From: Chloroflexota bacterium
GTDB taxonomy: Bacteria; Chloroflexota; Anaerolineae; Anaerolineales; Villigracilaceae
Length of the DNA: 64,000 nt
Direction of reading: 5' to 3'
Assembly: GCA_019873655.1 (NCBI GenBank)
Contig: JAIOAU010000008.1
Span: 1 to 64,000, forward strand
Part shown: in pieces, positions 62,405 through 64,000 of the stretch
Layout of the letters: each line of letters starts with the position of its first letter
Numbering within the stretch: position 1 is the stretch's first letter
Made by a program: the position numbers and the translations under genes
Notes under the pieces: model-generated
Seen by the model: only the letters and a program-made list of their open reading frames with translations
What the model was told of the DNA's origin: nothing
Databases searched by the model: none

Positions 62405-64000
62405 CTAGGGGGAGCCGCACCAGTAGATTTCTCCGTCCGGGAACTCCCTGCCCGGTAAAGGCCCCAGCAGACTTTGCAGGCGCAGACGGCCCGCCTCGCC
62501 GTAGGAGGCCTGCAACCAGGAGGCCAGATCGCCGAACAGGACGAGAGGCGCGCCCTGCTGGCAAAACGCCCGCTGGGCCGGGTCGGCGAGGTCGCTCCCG
62601 TAGGCCGCCTCGCCGGCGACGAAATCCGGCCGCAGGCTGGCGGTCAAATCATAGACCGGGCGGCCCGTCCAGAGCAGAATCAGGGCGGCGTCATCCGAGA
62701 CGACCGGCTGGCCGGGCGGCAAATCGTCCAGGGCCTGCAGGGTGGGCGATTCCCGCCAGGCAAAGACGGTCACCCCCCATCCGGCATGGTCTTCCTGCAC
62801 GTAGTAGAGAGTCTGAGGAAACCACCAGACCAGGAAAACGCCCGCCGCCAGCCAGGAAATCCCCGCCGCCCAGCGCCATTTCCCCGGCCAGGCCGATTGC
62901 CAGACGGCCAGCGCCCCCAGTAGACAAAGAGTCAGGCTGACGTAGAAAGGCAAGAGCATGCGGTCGTCCACATACGGGATGGGGTCGGAAAACAAATAAG
63001 CGGCCAGCAAGGTCAGCGCGTAGGCCAGCGAGGCCAGACCAAACACGGCAAAGAGCGGGAAGGCAGCCTGCGTCAGACCTGCCCGCCGCGCTCGCCGACG
63101 GGCGAAGAGCGTCAGGCCGATGACGAACAGCGCGGCCAGAAAGAGAACGGCCAGGCGCACACGCGATTTGGTGGCCGGGTAGAACGGATGATAGGGCAGC
63201 CATTCCCAGACCACCTTGGCAAACAACGAGACGAAGAGGCGGAATTTTGCGCCCGCATCAGCCGCCGCCACCTGGAACATCCGGCCGGCAGGTTCCTGTC
63301 CGGTCGCCAGATGCGTCCAAATCAACCAGGCCAGAATCGGCAGGCAGGCCAGCCCGGCGAACCCGGCTGCCCGCTTCAGGCGCTCGCGCCAGCCCCCCGC
63401 TGACAGTCCGAGGACGGCCAGGAATCCGGCCGCCAGAAAAGCAACGCCGACGTAACGGGCCAGCGGCAGGAGGCCGGTCAACAGCGCCGCGGCGAGCAGA
63501 GACCGCCGTCCGGCGCGCAGCGCGGCAAGGAGGGCGTATCCAGCCCAGACCAGCAGAAAGAGGAACAACGCCTCCGACATGGCCGCGTGCGACATCCGCA
63601 CCGCCATCGGAAACGCGCCGATGAGAAGGGCCGCCAGAACCGCCAGCCAGGGGGAACGGCCGAACCGGATGAAAAGATACCCGGCTCCAAAAATCGTCCC
63701 GGCATAAGACAGGACACTCAGCCAGCGCGGCGTCGCCAGCAAGTCGCCGCCCAAAGAGTAGAAGAAGGCCAGAAGCAGGGAATAGAGGGGAGGATAGTGG
63801 GTCAAAAATTGGAAATCGCCATCCGAATCGGGGAAGCCCAGTCCCTCGCCGCGTACCAGGCTGCGGGCCGCGGCCAGATAGGCAGCCGTATCGCTCTGTC
63901 CCCAAGGCCCGTTTGCCGTGCCGTAGACCGCCAGCGCCGCCCCCAGCAGACTGAGCGCGCAAAGCACAACAAAAGAGCCTCGTGAGAAAAGCCGCTCACG
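62405..64000 (-). CDS. GT39/ArnT-like membrane glycosyltransferase (5' end outside the window)
   Basis: At least 520 residues; the frame stays open from a GTG at 63967 to the window edge (reading RERLFSRGSFV), so the start may lie beyond it. About ten membrane helices. The first loop GPWGQSDTAAYLAAARSL resembles the acidic D of GT-C enzymes (GT39/GT83), as does LTHYPPLYSLLLA. Likely transfers a sugar from a lipid carrier. The 3' half ends in a soluble domain of about 120 residues (LDDLPPGQPVVSDDAAL). Confidence 0.75.
   Translation of the reverse strand, partial: RERLFSRGSFVVLCALSLLGAALAVYGTANGPWGQSDTAAYLAAARSLVRGEGLGFPDSDGDFQFLTHYPPLYSLLLAFFYSLGGDLLATPRWLSVLSYAGTIFGAGYLFIRFGRSPWLAVLAALLIGAFPMAVRMSHAAMSEALFLFLLVWAGYALLAALRAGRRSLLAAALLTGLLPLARYVGVAFLAAGFLAVLGLSAGGWRERLKRAAGFAGLACLPILAWLIWTHLATGQEPAGRMFQVAAADAGAKFRLFVSLFAKVVWEWLPYHPFYPATKSRVRLAVLFLAALFVIGLTLFARRRARRAGLTQAAFPLFAVFGLASLAYALTLLAAYLFSDPIPYVDDRMLLPFYVSLTLCLLGALAVWQSAWPGKWRWAAGISWLAAGVFLVWWFPQTLYYVQEDHAGWGVTVFAWRESPTLQALDDLPPGQPVVSDDAALILLWTGRPVYDLTASLRPDFVAGEAAYGSDLADPAQRAFCQQGAPLVLFGDLASWLQASYGEAGRLRLQSLLGPLPGREFPDGEIYWCGSP

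Overview
The window is high-GC bacterial DNA that most resembles Chloroflexota, probably class Anaerolineae. The pointers are the gene content (DnaD next to DnaB, MntA/HepT, kamA, coaX, a split MetH, Thr/Pro-rich linkers in lipoproteins and kinases) and the many short intergenic repeats. This placement is inference from style and content; no marker gene was searched.

Layout. 1-110: end of an IS5-type insertion sequence. 243-5432 (minus): primosome operon of DUF151 nuclease, intein-bearing dnaB, dnaD-like protein and a double AAA+ helicase loader. 5711-6324: a HepT/MntA toxin-antitoxin pair lying between two copies of the dnaE 3' end. 6383-10225: dnaE. 10450-12041: Hsp20 and a BMP-type lipoprotein. 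12236-18298: methionine/one-carbon operon under a SAM-I riboswitch (MetH core, separate MetH reactivation domain, panD, Hcy methyltransferase-MTHFR fusion), then coaX. 19446-22659: two tRNA-Ala genes and a T-box-controlled leuS. 22851-28252: SNase-like protein and a three-gene histidine kinase/receiver operon. 28325-32717: rRNA methyltransferase with an in-frame tandem repeat, creatininase-like protein, SDR and PDZ membrane protein. 32921-35359: SanA-like, HD and TIM-barrel genes. 35430-39927: PhnCDE-type ABC transporter. 40140-44037: DUF4230, LipM-like, DapA-like, ParB-like and phosphoesterase genes. 44166-49920: six-gene operon of Ser/Thr kinase, PP2C, DnaJ-VWA fusion, zinc-ribbon FHA, small protein and OmpR regulator. 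50022-55358: Hsp20, FmdB, LuxR regulator, PIG-V-like transferase, purB and degV. 55532-59993: large HxxxDG protein and a second membrane Ser/Thr kinase. 60156-64000: GNAT, CMD, kamA and a membrane glycosyltransferase cut by the window edge.

How the parts work together. Replication genes are clustered (helicase, loaders, polymerase III alpha). The SAM riboswitch links methionine synthase, its reactivation partner and folate reduction; panD and coaX add CoA-precursor steps. The 44-50 kb operon contains kinase, phosphatase, phosphopeptide-binding, VWA and transcription-factor modules and looks like a self-contained phosphorylation circuit; it is the best candidate for an undescribed system.

Two window-wide patterns stand out. 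Many spacers hold short repeats of period 7 or 8, with a different repeat word at each place, even inside the T-box leader. Four genes have a -10 box exactly 6 nt before the start codon, which predicts leaderless mRNAs.
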